Part shown: one piece after another, positions 1-9,144 of the stretch
Layout of the letters: each line of letters begins with the position of its first letter
Position numbering within the stretch: position 1 is the stretch's first letter
Origin: Sphingomonas gilva
Lineage (GTDB): Bacteria; Pseudomonadota; Alphaproteobacteria; Sphingomonadales; Sphingomonadaceae
Length of the DNA stretch: 64,000 nucleotides
Assembly: GCF_003515075.1 (NCBI RefSeq)
Contig: NZ_QWLV01000003.1
Span: 62,001-126,000 of the forward strand
Direction of reading: 5' to 3'
Translations under genes and position numbers: made by a program
Notes under the pieces: model-generated
What the model was told of the DNA's origin: nothing
Databases searched by the model: none
The model's input: the letters and a program-made list of their open reading frames with translations, nothing else

Positions 1-21
1 GGCGCGACGGTGAAGTTCTGA
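1..21 (+). CDS. 3' end of an upstream gene (partial)
   Basis: Reading frame 1 gives six codons (GATVKF) and then TGA at 19-21, which overlaps the ATG of the following esterase in the four-base pattern ATGA. This is the same translational-coupling arrangement used repeatedly in this locus, so it is probably the tail of a co-transcribed gene. Nothing can be said about its function from six residues. Confidence 0.45.
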   Translation, partial: GATVKF

Positions 22-932
22 TGCTGCGCTGGCTAGCCGTCCTCGCCGCGCTGATCGCCGCGCCGGCCGCGGCGCAGGAGACGATCGAGGCGGAGATCGT
101 CAAGCTGTGGCCCGGCGCGCCGCCCGGCCACGGCCGCCCGAACGGCCCCGAGAAGGTCGGCGCGAGCGACAGCGCCAAGGGCGCGGTGACCAACGTCACC
201 GAGCCGCGCATGGAGATCTATCGCCCGGCCAAGCCCAATGGCGCGGCGGCGCTGGTGATCGGCGGAGGCGGCTATTTCCGCATCCAGATCGGCAGCGCGG
301 CGCGCCCGGTGGCGCGCACGCTGCTGGCCCGGGGGGTCACGGTCGCGGTGCTTTATTACCGGCTGCCCGGCGACGGGTGGAACGCCGACGCGCCCTTCCA
401 GGACGGCCAGCGCGCGATGCGGCTGCTGCGCGCCGATGCCAAGCGGCTCGGGATCGACCCCAAGCGGATCGGCGCGATCGGCTCCTCGGCGGGCGGGCAC
501 CTCGCCGGCATCCTTGCGACACGAGGCGCGCATGACTTCTACCCGCGCATCGATACCGTCGACGCGCAACCGGCGACCCCGAACTTCGCCGGGCTGATCT
601 ACCCGGTCGTCTCGATGCGCGCGCCGATCGACACCACGCGGACCAAGCGCGAGCTGGACGAACTGCCTAACTATCGCGACGCCTATTCGGTCGAGGCGCA
701 CGTCACCGCCGATACGCCGCCGATATTCCTGGCGCATTCGGCCGACGATCCGATCGCGCACGTCGATCACAGCCTGCGCCTGTTCGCCGCGATGCAGGCC
801 GCGAAGCGCCCGGCGGAGCTGCACGTCTTCCAGACCGGCGGCCATAGCTGGGGACTCGGCAAGCCGGGGACGCCGGTCGCCGAATGGCCGCGGCTGCTGA
901 TCAACTGGGCCGGGGCGAACGGCTGGTTCTGA
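21..932 (+). CDS. secreted alpha/beta hydrolase, acetyl(xylan) esterase-like
   Basis: A 303-residue alpha/beta hydrolase with an N-terminal signal peptide ending near AAAQE (about residue 19). The oxyanion-hole stretch GGGGYF is at 81-86, the nucleophile elbow GSSAGG at 154-159 (Ser156), the acid in ADDP at 241-244, and the catalytic His in GGHSW (His275). The fold resembles the acetyl esterase/lipase family that includes bacterial acetylxylan and feruloyl esterases. Its start overlaps the previous stop as ATGA, so it is the last gene of an operon entering from the left. In a xylan locus, removal of acetyl groups from xylo-oligosaccharides in the periplasm is the likeliest job; the exact substrate is inference. 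Confidence 0.8.
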   Translation: MLRWLAVLAALIAAPAAAQETIEAEIVKLWPGAPPGHGRPNGPEKVGASDSAKGAVTNVTEPRMEIYRPAKPNGAAALVIGGGGYFRIQIGSAARPVARTLLARGVTVAVLYYRLPGDGWNADAPFQDGQRAMRLLRADAKRLGIDPKRIGAIGSSAGGHLAGILATRGAHDFYPRIDTVDAQPATPNFAGLIYPVVSMRAPIDTTRTKRELDELPNYRDAYSVEAHVTADTPPIFLAHSADDPIAHVDHSLRLFAAMQAAKRPAELHVFQTGGHSWGLGKPGTPVAEWPRLLINWAGANGWF

Positions 933-966
933 CGCTTTCGGCGTCGTGCTCAAACCGTCCCAAATC

Positions 967-1063
967 CGTCACCCCTGCGAAAGCAGGGGCCTATCTGACA
1001 CCGGCCACAGCGGACGAACGCTGTTGACAGGTCGGATAGGCCCTGCCTTCGCAGGGGCGACGA
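967..1063. repeat. inverted pair of REP-like palindromes between convergent genes
   Basis: The left copy (967-1000) holds CCCCTGC-GAAA-GCAGGGG at 972-989, a perfect 7-bp stem with a GAAA tetraloop. The right copy (about 1029-1063) is its inverted partner with CCCTGC-CTTC-GCAGGG. The two copies also pair with each other over roughly 30 bases, so the whole block can fold as one long hairpin. It lies in the 164-base gap between the esterase and the convergent SGNH/NodB gene, where it may act as a bidirectional transcription stop. Similar short palindromes are common between sphingomonad genes; that statement is from general knowledge. Confidence 0.75.
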
Positions 1064-1096
1064 ATATGTGATCCGTCAAAGGCGGGAAGAGTCTGG

Positions 1097-3166
1097 CTAT
1101 CCGGCGGCGCAAAGCCGTTCGAGCTCGCTCGCCCAGTCCCTCGCCTCCGGTATGGCAAGCTCCGCGGCCCGAAGCTTCGCCGTCAGGCCGGCAGGTCCCG
1201 CGGGCAGTGACGGAAGCACTTCGGCGCGAAGCGCCGGATCGGCGGCTGCTTCCGCCAGCGTGCCGAAGCGGAAACCCTCCTGCCGGTACATGGCGAGCAG
1301 GCGCGGCATCATCCGTGCGTCGAACGCGCCGGCGTGGAGCAGCAGGACATAGGGAATGTCGCGGCCGTGGAGCGCCCGCGCGATGATCCGGTGACCGCGC
1401 GCCGCGTCGCGCGCGGCGTCGAGGAAGCTCTGCTCCATCGAGGCGATCGCGTCATCGTCGTTCGCCGCGCGGCAACGCGCATAGGCGGTGTTCCAGCGCC
1501 AGTCCGAGAAATCCATGCTGACCGGCGCGATGCGGTAGCCGCGCCTGGCCAGCACCTCGCGGATCGCGGCGCGCTTGGCCGGATCGTCGCCCTCGGCGAG
1601 AAAGGGGTAGCGGAACCAGCGCCAGTCCCCGCCTTGCATCAACCGTTCGAGCGCCGCCTCGTTGCGGACGATCTCGGCGGTGAAATCCGCCACCGTCAGC
1701 GCGTTGAGATTGGCGTGCGACCAGCCATGGTTGCCGAGCGGGTGGCCCGCATCGCGCCATGCCTGCAGCACGCGCGCCAGCGCGGGATCGTCGGCCATTT
1801 TCTTCGCGTTGGCGAAGCCGTAGGCCTCCTCGACGCCCGCCGTCTTCAGCGCCGCGAGGATCGCCTCCGCCACCGCCTGCGGATTCGTTCCCGATGGCAT
1901 CGGGCCGTGCAGGGGCAGGTCGTCGAAGGTGAGCGCGATCATCGGACGCGCGTCGAACAAGGACAGATCGACCGCGTCGCCCATCGCGCGATAACCGGCC
2001 ATCGACGGATGCAGCCCGTCGCCCGAATCCATGTCCCCGCGCATATGGGCCGGGCGCGCCGGATCGCGCGTCAGCGCATCGAAATCGATCACCGCGTCGA
2101 AATTGCCCGGCGCGCGGATCCAGGCGTTGATCGCCTGGCGATCGGCCTCGTTGAGCTTGTCGGGGTGATAATATTCCGACCCGCCATAGGGCAGGATCGT
2201 CGCGCCGATCGCCTTGACGCCGCGTTCGCGCGCGCGCGCGACCATCTGGGCATAGGCGGCGATGATGCGCGCCACTTCCGCCTGGTGCTCGGCTTCGCTC
2301 ACCGGCGCGTCGCGGGTGAGCGTGCCGAGATCGTTGACCCCTTCGAGCAGGATCAGGTGCGTCACGCCCGGCTGCGCCAGCACGTCGCGCTCGAACCTGG
2401 CGAGCGCGTTGGGGCCGAGCCCGTCGCGCAGGACGCGGTTGCCGCCGATACCCTGATTGATCACCGCCAGATGCCGCGTCGCCGGATCGGCCTGCAGCCG
2501 CTCCGCCAGCCGATCGGGCCAGCGCTGGTCGGTATCGGTCTTCACCCCATAGCCGTCGGTGATCGAATCGCCGAGGATGACGATCGCCCCGGCCTCCGCA
2601 TCCGCCTCGACATCGACCCCGGCGATCTGGAACCAGCCGACGTGCCGGCTCGCGCCCGGCAGATCGGCGGCGGAGAGATGATCGCCCGCCAGCAGGAACG
2701 AGGTGGCGCGCGATCCCGGATGGCCGGTCTGGCGCGACGGCGCCTCGGCGAAGCGGATGCTGATGGCGGCATGACTGAGCGCGGGCATCGCGAGGGTCAC
2801 CGGATCGGACACCATCTCCGCACCCGCCGGCACGAACAGCTCGGTCCGCCCTGAAAAGGTCAGCGCCCGATCGGTGCCCGCGACGATTCCCGCGGCGCCG
2901 AGCCCCGCCGATCGCGCGACATGCACGCCGCTGATCCTGAGCGGCTCGGCGCCGAAGACGTTCGACACGCGCACGCGCAGCCGGTCTCCGCCCAGGCTGA
3001 GCCGCACGACCTGCCGCACGGTCGCGCCGGCCAGCGCCTCCGCCGGCAGGCGCTGCTTCTCGTCGGGCACCATCTGCGATGAGCCCCAGCTCGCCACCCA
3101 CTGCCGCTGCTGCGCGTGGAGCGGCGCCGCGACGAGCAGCGCAAGCGCGATGAGGAGGAACCGCAT
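1097..3166 (-). CDS. two-domain secreted carbohydrate esterase: SGNH hydrolase fused to NodB-type deacetylase
   Basis: A 689-residue protein with a signal peptide (MRFLLIALAL...LHAQ). An N-terminal beta-rich region precedes an SGNH/GDSL esterase domain: block I GDSITDG at 199-205 (Ser201), GVND at 276-279, and DGLH at 383-386 (catalytic Asp/His). Only about 20 residues later a polysaccharide deacetylase (NodB, CE4-like) domain begins: TFDD at 413-416 and the zinc-binding His pair H480/H484 in NHGWSH. The start was placed at 3166 because the ATG overlaps the GH10 stop by one base (TGATG) and the signal peptide follows directly; the longer upstream frame is an artefact. Last gene of manD-exuT-GH10-esterase. 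Probably removes acetyl groups from xylan fragments. The fusion of two esterase types is unusual. Confidence 0.85.
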   Translation of the reverse strand: MRFLLIALALLVAAPLHAQQRQWVASWGSSQMVPDEKQRLPAEALAGATVRQVVRLSLGGDRLRVRVSNVFGAEPLRISGVHVARSAGLGAAGIVAGTDRALTFSGRTELFVPAGAEMVSDPVTLAMPALSHAAISIRFAEAPSRQTGHPGSRATSFLLAGDHLSAADLPGASRHVGWFQIAGVDVEADAEAGAIVILGDSITDGYGVKTDTDQRWPDRLAERLQADPATRHLAVINQGIGGNRVLRDGLGPNALARFERDVLAQPGVTHLILLEGVNDLGTLTRDAPVSEAEHQAEVARIIAAYAQMVARARERGVKAIGATILPYGGSEYYHPDKLNEADRQAINAWIRAPGNFDAVIDFDALTRDPARPAHMRGDMDSGDGLHPSMAGYRAMGDAVDLSLFDARPMIALTFDDLPLHGPMPSGTNPQAVAEAILAALKTAGVEEAYGFANAKKMADDPALARVLQAWRDAGHPLGNHGWSHANLNALTVADFTAEIVRNEAALERLMQGGDWRWFRYPFLAEGDDPAKRAAIREVLARRGYRIAPVSMDFSDWRWNTAYARCRAANDDDAIASMEQSFLDAARDAARGHRIIARALHGRDIPYVLLLHAGAFDARMMPRLLAMYRQEGFRFGTLAEAAADPALRAEVLPSLPAGPAGLTAKLRAAELAIPEARDWASELERLCAAG

Positions 3167-4332
3167 CAGGCCCGCTTGTGCTGCGTCGGCGCGGCGCGCA
3201 GCGCCTCGGCAATGGCCGTGCGGAGCGGCTTGGGCCGGAAATCCCTGTCGTAGGGCAGCGGGCGCTTGGGCAAGCCGTCGGGCCGCACCCAGCGGTCCTG
3301 CAGCCACGAATAGCGATCGGTGATGCCCCAGGCGACGATGTCGCCCTGCTGCGGATAGCTCAGCATCAGATCGAGATAGGCCCGCGCATAGTCCGCCACC
3401 ATCCGGTCGCGCGTGGGGATGTCGGCGGGCAGGCCCTTGTCGTGAAGGTCGAACTCGGTGATCACCAGATCGTAGCCCATGCCGGTGACCTCATCGATGA
3501 AGCGGCGCCAGTCGGCCTCCTGCCGCGCGCCGAACCCGGTCGATTCGTCGCTGTTCTCGGTGCCGATATGCGACTGGACGCCAAGCGCATCGACCGGCAC
3601 GCCGCGTTTCCTGAACCCCTCGAGCAACCGCAGCACGCCGGTGCGGTGGGTCTCGTTCCACGGCTCCCAGGCCATATAGTCGTTGTAGACGAGCTGCGCG
3701 TGCGGCGCCGCCTCGCGCGCGGTGCGGAAGGCGAGGTCGACCGCGGCTTCCGCGCTGCCCATCGCGCGCGAGATCGAGGTCTCGCGCATCGCGCCGGTGC
3801 CGTTGTCCACCGCCTCGTTGACGACATCATAGCTGTGGATGCGCGCGCCGTAGCGGCGGCAGACGGTCGACACATGCTCGCGCACCATGCGTTCGGCCTC
3901 GCGCGCGGGATTGGGGCCGAAGTCGTAATTGTTCACCCAATCCGGGAACCATTGCGGGTGGTGCCAGAGCAGGGTGTGGCCGCGCATCGCGATCCCGTTG
4001 GCCTCGGCGAACTCGACCAGCCGGTCGGCGGCGGTGAAGTCGAAGCCCTTGGGCCGGCGGCGCACCCAGCCCCATTTCAGCTCATTCTCATGCACCATCA
4101 CGCCGCACTGCGCCGCGACGAGCGCGCGCAGCTTCGGGTCCGCGAACGAGCCGGCGACGGAGCCCGGAGGGCCGCTGCCGACCGCCGCGCCGAAACGGCG
4201 GCCGGTCCGCTGCGCGAGGGCGTTGAGCGATTCCTCGCCCGCTTGCGGGGCGGCCATGAGCCGAGCAGGCGCGCACGCCCCGGCGGCGAGGCCAAGCGTG
4301 GCGGCGAGCGTTTCGCGCCGGGTGAACCTCAT
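3166..4332 (-). CDS. GH10 endo-1,4-beta-xylanase
   Basis: A 388-residue glycoside hydrolase family 10 enzyme that cuts the beta-1,4-xylan backbone. The acid/base Glu173 is in DVVNEAVD and the nucleophile Glu293 is in ITEFDLHD; the substrate-binding HTLLWH stretch is at 119-124. The N-terminus MRFTRRETLAATLGL carries a twin-arginine motif, so export by Tat to the periplasm is likely. The ATG overlaps the transporter stop as ATGA, and its own stop overlaps the next ATG by one base, showing tight translational coupling. GH10 enzymes tolerate glucuronosyl side groups, which fits the GH67 gene across the divergent promoter. Confidence 0.95.
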   Translation of the reverse strand: MRFTRRETLAATLGLAAGACAPARLMAAPQAGEESLNALAQRTGRRFGAAVGSGPPGSVAGSFADPKLRALVAAQCGVMVHENELKWGWVRRRPKGFDFTAADRLVEFAEANGIAMRGHTLLWHHPQWFPDWVNNYDFGPNPAREAERMVREHVSTVCRRYGARIHSYDVVNEAVDNGTGAMRETSISRAMGSAEAAVDLAFRTAREAAPHAQLVYNDYMAWEPWNETHRTGVLRLLEGFRKRGVPVDALGVQSHIGTENSDESTGFGARQEADWRRFIDEVTGMGYDLVITEFDLHDKGLPADIPTRDRMVADYARAYLDLMLSYPQQGDIVAWGITDRYSWLQDRWVRPDGLPKRPLPYDRDFRPKPLRTAIAEALRAAPTQHKRA

Positions 4333-5639
4333 GCCTTGTCTCCTCGATCGATGAGCGTCGCCTGGTCCAACCGCGGGACCAGCAGGTGGATGATCGCGAG
4401 CGCGACCAGATAGGTGAGGCCGGCGAAGGCGAGCAGCGGCACGTAGCTGCCGGTCGTCTCCAGCGTCCAGCCGGCGAACTTGGCGATGAACATGCCGCCC
4501 ACCGCGCCGGCGAAACCGCCAAGGCCGACAACCGTCGCGACCGCGCGGCGCGGGAAGGTGTCGGACACGAGCGTGAACAGATTGGCCGACCAGCCCTGGT
4601 GCGCCGCCGCCGCCAGGCCGATGATCGCGATGGCGACGATCGGCGAAGGGCTGAACGCGGCGAGCGAGACGGGCGTCACCGCGACGGCGCAGACCAGCAT
4701 CGCGAGCTTGCGCCCGGCATTGACCGACCAGCCGCGCGCGATCAGCCGCGACGACAGCCAGCCGCCGGCGATGCTGCCGACATCGGCCAGCAGATAGACC
4801 GCGACCAGCGCCGGCCCCAGCGTCTGCAGGAAGCCGCCGCCCGAAGGCAGCAAGGTCAGCCCCTGCGTCTTGGCGAAGAAATCGGGCAGCCAGAACAGGA
4901 ACAGCCACCACACCGGATCGGTCATGAACTTGCCGACGATGAACGCCCAGGCCTGGCGCGTGGCGAGCGCCTGCCGCCAGCTCACCCTGCCGACGGGCTC
5001 GGGCGGGTCGCTTTCGATATAGGCGAGTTCCTCGGCCGAGAGGCGGGGATGCTCGCGCGGCGCGCGGTACACCAGCAGCCACAGCGCCAGCAGTATCAGC
5101 CCGCTCGCGCCGGTGATGATGAACGCGGCGCGCCAGCCGAAGGCGAGCACCAGGATCGGCACCAGCAGCGGCGTCAGCAGCGCGCCGACGTTCGAGCCGG
5201 CATTGAACAGCCCGGTGGCGAAGGCGCGCTCGCGCCTGGGGAACCATTCGGACACCGCCTTGACCGAGGCGGGGAAGCCACCCGCCTCGCCCAATCCAAG
5301 GGCGAAGCGCGCGGCGGCGAACTGGAACACCGAGCTGGCGCCGGCATGCGCCATCGCCGCGACGCTCCACACGCCGATGGCGATGGCGAGGCCCCAGCGC
5401 GTGCCGACGGTGTCGATCAGCCGTCCGACCAGCAGCAGGCCGATGGCATAGGCCGCCTGGAACCAGAAGACGATGTTGGCATAGTCGATCTCCGACCAGC
5501 CGAACTCGTCCTCGAGCAGCGGCTTCAGGACGCCGATGATCTGACGATCGACATAGTTGACGGTGATGGCGAAGAAGAGCAGCGCGCAGATCGCCCAGCG
5601 ATAGCGGCCCCTGGGCTTGGCAAGCGCGGTATCGGTCAT
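4329..5639 (-). CDS. exuT: MFS hexuronate transporter (ExuT-like, ACS family)
   Basis: A 436-residue twelve-helix major facilitator protein. The first helix carries NYVDRQ, typical of the anion:cation symporter branch that includes ExuT, GudP and similar hexuronate carriers, and the helix 2-3 loop is GRLIDTVGTRWG. The start at 5639 is chosen for a strong GGGGGAAG ribosome site a few bases upstream; an in-frame ATG ten codons earlier lacks one. It sits 26 bases after manD and overlaps the GH10 start as ATGA. The neighbouring mannonate dehydratase makes glucuronate (or a uronate) the likely cargo; exact specificity cannot be read from sequence. Confidence 0.85.
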   Translation of the reverse strand: MTDTALAKPRGRYRWAICALLFFAITVNYVDRQIIGVLKPLLEDEFGWSEIDYANIVFWFQAAYAIGLLLVGRLIDTVGTRWGLAIAIGVWSVAAMAHAGASSVFQFAAARFALGLGEAGGFPASVKAVSEWFPRRERAFATGLFNAGSNVGALLTPLLVPILVLAFGWRAAFIITGASGLILLALWLLVYRAPREHPRLSAEELAYIESDPPEPVGRVSWRQALATRQAWAFIVGKFMTDPVWWLFLFWLPDFFAKTQGLTLLPSGGGFLQTLGPALVAVYLLADVGSIAGGWLSSRLIARGWSVNAGRKLAMLVCAVAVTPVSLAAFSPSPIVAIAIIGLAAAAHQGWSANLFTLVSDTFPRRAVATVVGLGGFAGAVGGMFIAKFAGWTLETTGSYVPLLAFAGLTYLVALAIIHLLVPRLDQATLIDRGDKA

Positions 5640-5665
5640 TGCTTCCCCCTTTGTCTTCGCGTTGC

Positions 5666-6877
5666 TCACCAGTTGAACAATGTGCCGTCTTGGAGGCGGT
5701 TCACGGGCAGGTAAGCGCGTTTGTATGGGTGTTTGGCGGCGAGGGTTTCGTCGATGCCGACGCCGAGGCCGGGTGTGTCGCCTGGGTGCATCATGCCGTC
5801 CTGGAAGCGGTAGGCGTGGGGGAAGACGGCGTCGGTCTCTGGGGTGTGGCGCATATATTCCTGGATGCCGAAATTGGGCACCGAGAGGCCGAAGTGGAGT
5901 GCTGCCGCCATCGAGACGGGCGAGAGGTCGGTGGCGCCGTGGCAGCCGGTCCTGACCTGGTAGAGATCGGCGAGCGCGGCGATCCGGCGCAAATGGGTGA
6001 TGCCGCCGGCATGGACCACGGTCGCGCGGACATAGTCGATCAGCTGCTCCTGGATGAGCTGGCGGCAGTCATGGACCGAGTTGAAGATCTCGCCCACCGC
6101 AAGCGGCGTGGTGGTGTGCCGGCGGATCAGGCGGAACGCCTCCTGGTTCTCGGCCGGCGTCGCATCCTCCAGCCAGAACGGGCGGTAGGGCTCGAGGTCC
6201 CGGCCCAGCCGGCCCGCCTCGATCGGGGTCAGCCGGTGGTGGACGTCGTGGAGCAGGTGCACGTCCCAGCCGAGCGCCTCGCGGCCAGCCTCGAACAGGG
6301 GCGGGACCGAGCGGAGATACTTCTCCGTCGACCACAGATTCTCGCTCGGCAGGTCGGCATCGGCCGGCTCGTAGAAATAGCGGTCCTTGGAGACGCCGTA
6401 GGTCGAGGCCAGCCCCGGCACCCCCGATTGCAGCCGGATCGCCTTGTAGCCCTGCTCCCGATAGTCGAGCGCCGCCTCGATCGTCGCCTCGATATCCGCG
6501 CCATTGGCGTGGCCGTAGACCATGCAGCCCTCGCGCGAGGCCCCGCCCAGCAGCTGATAGACCGGAAGCCCCGCGACCTTGCCCTTGATGTCCCACAAGG
6601 CCATGTCGACCGCGGCGATCGCGGTCATCGTCACCGGCCCGCGCCGCCAATAGGCGCCCTTGTAGAGATACTGCCAGATATCCTCGATCCGGTGCGCATC
6701 GCGCCCGATCAGGCACGGAATGACATGATCGCCAAGATAGCTCGCCACCGAAAGCTCGCGGCCGTTCAAGGTCGCATCGCCCAAACCCGTCACACCATCC
6801 TTCGTGCGCACCTCCAACGTCACGAAATTACGACCAGGACTGGTCACGATCACTCGGGCCGCTTCGATTTCAGCCAT
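5666..6877 (-). CDS. manD: D-mannonate dehydratase (enolase superfamily, ManD)
   Basis: A 403-residue enolase-superfamily enzyme that dehydrates D-mannonate to 2-keto-3-deoxygluconate, a step of glucuronate breakdown. The residues that define true ManD are all visible, each one position from the published Novosphingobium numbering as I recall it: Arg148 and Tyr160 (base pair), metal ligands Asp211, Glu237 and Glu263, catalytic His213, and His313 in GCHGATD. The start at 6877 has GAGGGGAG six bases upstream; an earlier ATG at 6892 is not supported. First gene of the manD-exuT-GH10-esterase operon, with a LacI-type operator 53 bases upstream. Codon use at both ends (GGT, TTG, AAT, AAA) is less GC-biased than in neighbours. 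The isomerase and reductase that make mannonate from glucuronate are not in the window. Confidence 0.93.
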   Translation of the reverse strand: MAEIEAARVIVTSPGRNFVTLEVRTKDGVTGLGDATLNGRELSVASYLGDHVIPCLIGRDAHRIEDIWQYLYKGAYWRRGPVTMTAIAAVDMALWDIKGKVAGLPVYQLLGGASREGCMVYGHANGADIEATIEAALDYREQGYKAIRLQSGVPGLASTYGVSKDRYFYEPADADLPSENLWSTEKYLRSVPPLFEAGREALGWDVHLLHDVHHRLTPIEAGRLGRDLEPYRPFWLEDATPAENQEAFRLIRRHTTTPLAVGEIFNSVHDCRQLIQEQLIDYVRATVVHAGGITHLRRIAALADLYQVRTGCHGATDLSPVSMAAALHFGLSVPNFGIQEYMRHTPETDAVFPHAYRFQDGMMHPGDTPGLGVGIDETLAAKHPYKRAYLPVNRLQDGTLFNW

Positions 6878-6929
6878 CCATACTCCCCTCATCAGGCATA
6901 TGATCCGCGAACAGACTTGCCCTTGTCGA

Positions 6930-6943
6930 TGATAGCGCTACCA
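6930..6943. promoter_or_regulatory. LacI-type operator O1 (manD / GH67 divergent promoter)
   Basis: TGATAGCGCTACCA, one mismatch pair from the ideal palindrome TGGTAGCGCTACCA. It lies almost exactly midway between the two divergent start codons, 53 bases from manD and 57 from the GH67 gene. An identical 14-mer lies before the GH3 gene at 24151. Confidence 0.75.
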
Positions 6944-6999
6944 TGACGTGCAACAGACCGGCTTGTCAACGCCGGCGACGCGGAAAAAGAGGATCGTCC

Positions 7000-9141
7000 A
7001 TGCGCCTGATCGCCCTGCTGGCCTTCGCCATCGCCCTGCTGTTCCCCGTGAGGGTAAGCGCGGAGGACGGCTACGACCTGTGGCTGCGCTATCGCGCATT
7101 GGAAGCGGGGCAGCAGGACCGTATCCGCCCGCATGCAACCGCGCTGGTCAGCGAGGAGAGCGATCCGACGATCGATCGCATCGCCGCCGAGCTGGGCACC
7201 GCGCTGGGCGCGATGCTGGGCGCGCCGCCGCCCGCGCGTCGCGATGCGCCGGCGGGTGCGATCGTCTTCGGCACGCCCAAATCGCCGCGAATCGCCGCGC
7301 TCGGCCTGCCGCTCGGCAAGCTGGGGCGCGAGGGCTATCTAATCCGCAGCGTGGCGATCGACGGCAAGCCGGTGACGGTGATCGCGGGCAATACCAGCAT
7401 CGGCGCGCTCTATGGCGCCTTCCGGTTCATCAGGCTGATCCAGCTGGGCGAGCCGATCGACCGGCTGGACATCGCCGACAGGCCCAGGCTCGACCTGCGC
7501 CTGCTCAACCATTGGGACAATCTCGATCGTCATGTCGAGCGGGGCTATGCCGGCCAATCAATCTGGGACTGGCAGAAGCTGCCCGGCTTCGCCGATCCGC
7601 GCTACACCGATTACGCCCGCGCCAACGCGTCGATCGGGATCAACGGCACCGTTCTCAACAACGTCAATTCCAACGCCGACATCCTGACCGAACCCTTCCT
7701 CAAGAAGGTCGCCAAGCTCGCCGACATCTTCCGACCCTATGGCATCCGCGTCTATCTTTCGGCGCGCTTCTCCGCCCCGATCGAGATCGGCGGATTGAAG
7801 ACCGCCGATCCGCTCGACCCCGAGGTCGCCGCCTGGTGGAAGGCCAAGGCGGACGAGATCTATCGCCATGTGCCCGATTTCGGCGGCTTCCTGGTCAAGG
7901 CCAATTCGGAAGGCCAGCCGGGACCCCAGGATTACGGCCGCAGCCATGCCGAAGGCGCCAACATGCTCGCCGCCGCGGTCCGCCCGCATGGCGGCGTCGT
8001 GATGTGGCGCGCGTTCGTCTACGCCAACGAGAATCCCGACGATCGCGCCAAGCAAGCCTATTCCGAATTCCAGCCGCTCGACGGGACGTTCGCCGACAAC
8101 GTCATCGTCCAGGTCAAGAACGGGCCGATCGACTTTCAGCCGCGCGAGCCCTTCCATCCGCTGTTCGGCGCGATGCCGAAGACGCCGCTGATGATGGAAT
8201 TCCAGATCACCAAGGAGTATCTCGGCTTCGCCACGCACCTCGTCTATCTCGGCGGCCTGTGGGAGGAGGTGCTGCGCGCCGACACCCACCGCCCGCGCGC
8301 GGGCACCACCGTCGCCGACGTCCTCGATACGCCGGTGCGCGCGGGAGCGCCGACGGGGATCGCCGGGGTCGCCAATATCGGCAACGACCGCAACTGGTCC
8401 GGATCGCAGTTCGATCAGGCCAACTGGTACGCCTTCGGCCGCCTTGCCTGGAACCCGGACGAAAGCGGGCACGCCATCGCCGCCGACTGGTCGCGCATGA
8501 CGTGGGGCGACGATCCGGCGCTGACCAGCGCGATCACCGGCATGATGCTGCGATCGCACCAGGCGGTGGTCGATTATATGACCCCGCTCGGCCTCAACCA
8601 TCTGATGGCGACCGGCCATCATTACGGCCCCGGCCCATGGGTCGACGATCTGCCGCGCCGCGACTGGAACCCGACCTATTTCCATGACGCCGATGCCGCG
8701 GGGATCGGCTTCGACCGGACCAGGACAGGGAGCAACGCCGTCGCCCAATATGCCGCGCCGGTGGCCCGCCGTTTCGGATCGCTCGCGACGGTGGGCGACG
8801 ATTATCTGCTATGGTTTCACCATGTGCCCTGGGACCATCGCATGGCGTCCGGCCGGACATTGTGGGACGAGCTGGTGGTGCGCTACGACCGCGGCGTGGC
8901 GGAGGTGGCGGCGATGCAGCAGGCCTGGGCCGCGCTCGCGCCCAAGATCGACGCGCGGCGCCACCGCGAGGTGAGCGACTTCCTCGCCATCCAGCGCGAG
9001 GAGGCCAAGTGGTGGCGCGACGCCTGCATCGCCTATTTCGGATCGATCGCGAAGCGGCCGCTGCCCGCCGGCCACGCCGCCCCGCCGCATGATCTGCAAT
9101 ATTACAAGGCGATCCGTCATCCCTATGCGCCGGGCAACTGA
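7000..9141 (+). CDS. GH67 alpha-glucuronidase
   Basis: A 713-residue exported enzyme (signal peptide MRLIALLAF...VSAE) of glycoside hydrolase family 67, which removes 4-O-methyl-glucuronic acid from the non-reducing end of xylo-oligosaccharides. The general acid Glu304 is in KANSEGQPGP; the base pair is expected at Asp378 (NGPIDFQ) and Glu406 (KEYLG) by family spacing. Length matches the roughly 700-residue family norm. The start at 7000 was preferred over an in-frame ATG at 6943 because the signal peptide begins there and the earlier ATG overlaps the operator. DUF6445 follows three bases later. Product uronate would feed the ExuT/ManD pair on the other side of the promoter. Confidence 0.94.
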   Translation: MRLIALLAFAIALLFPVRVSAEDGYDLWLRYRALEAGQQDRIRPHATALVSEESDPTIDRIAAELGTALGAMLGAPPPARRDAPAGAIVFGTPKSPRIAALGLPLGKLGREGYLIRSVAIDGKPVTVIAGNTSIGALYGAFRFIRLIQLGEPIDRLDIADRPRLDLRLLNHWDNLDRHVERGYAGQSIWDWQKLPGFADPRYTDYARANASIGINGTVLNNVNSNADILTEPFLKKVAKLADIFRPYGIRVYLSARFSAPIEIGGLKTADPLDPEVAAWWKAKADEIYRHVPDFGGFLVKANSEGQPGPQDYGRSHAEGANMLAAAVRPHGGVVMWRAFVYANENPDDRAKQAYSEFQPLDGTFADNVIVQVKNGPIDFQPREPFHPLFGAMPKTPLMMEFQITKEYLGFATHLVYLGGLWEEVLRADTHRPRAGTTVADVLDTPVRAGAPTGIAGVANIGNDRNWSGSQFDQANWYAFGRLAWNPDESGHAIAADWSRMTWGDDPALTSAITGMMLRSHQAVVDYMTPLGLNHLMATGHHYGPGPWVDDLPRRDWNPTYFHDADAAGIGFDRTRTGSNAVAQYAAPVARRFGSLATVGDDYLLWFHHVPWDHRMASGRTLWDELVVRYDRGVAEVAAMQQAWAALAPKIDARRHREVSDFLAIQREEAKWWRDACIAYFGSIAKRPLPAGHAAPPHDLQYYKAIRHPYAPGN

Positions 9142-9144
9142 CGC

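Noticed and set aside
1334..2854. 506-codon plus-strand frame opposite the SGNH/NodB gene
   Set aside because: Shadow of a real gene: composition is unnatural and no domain or ribosome site is visible.
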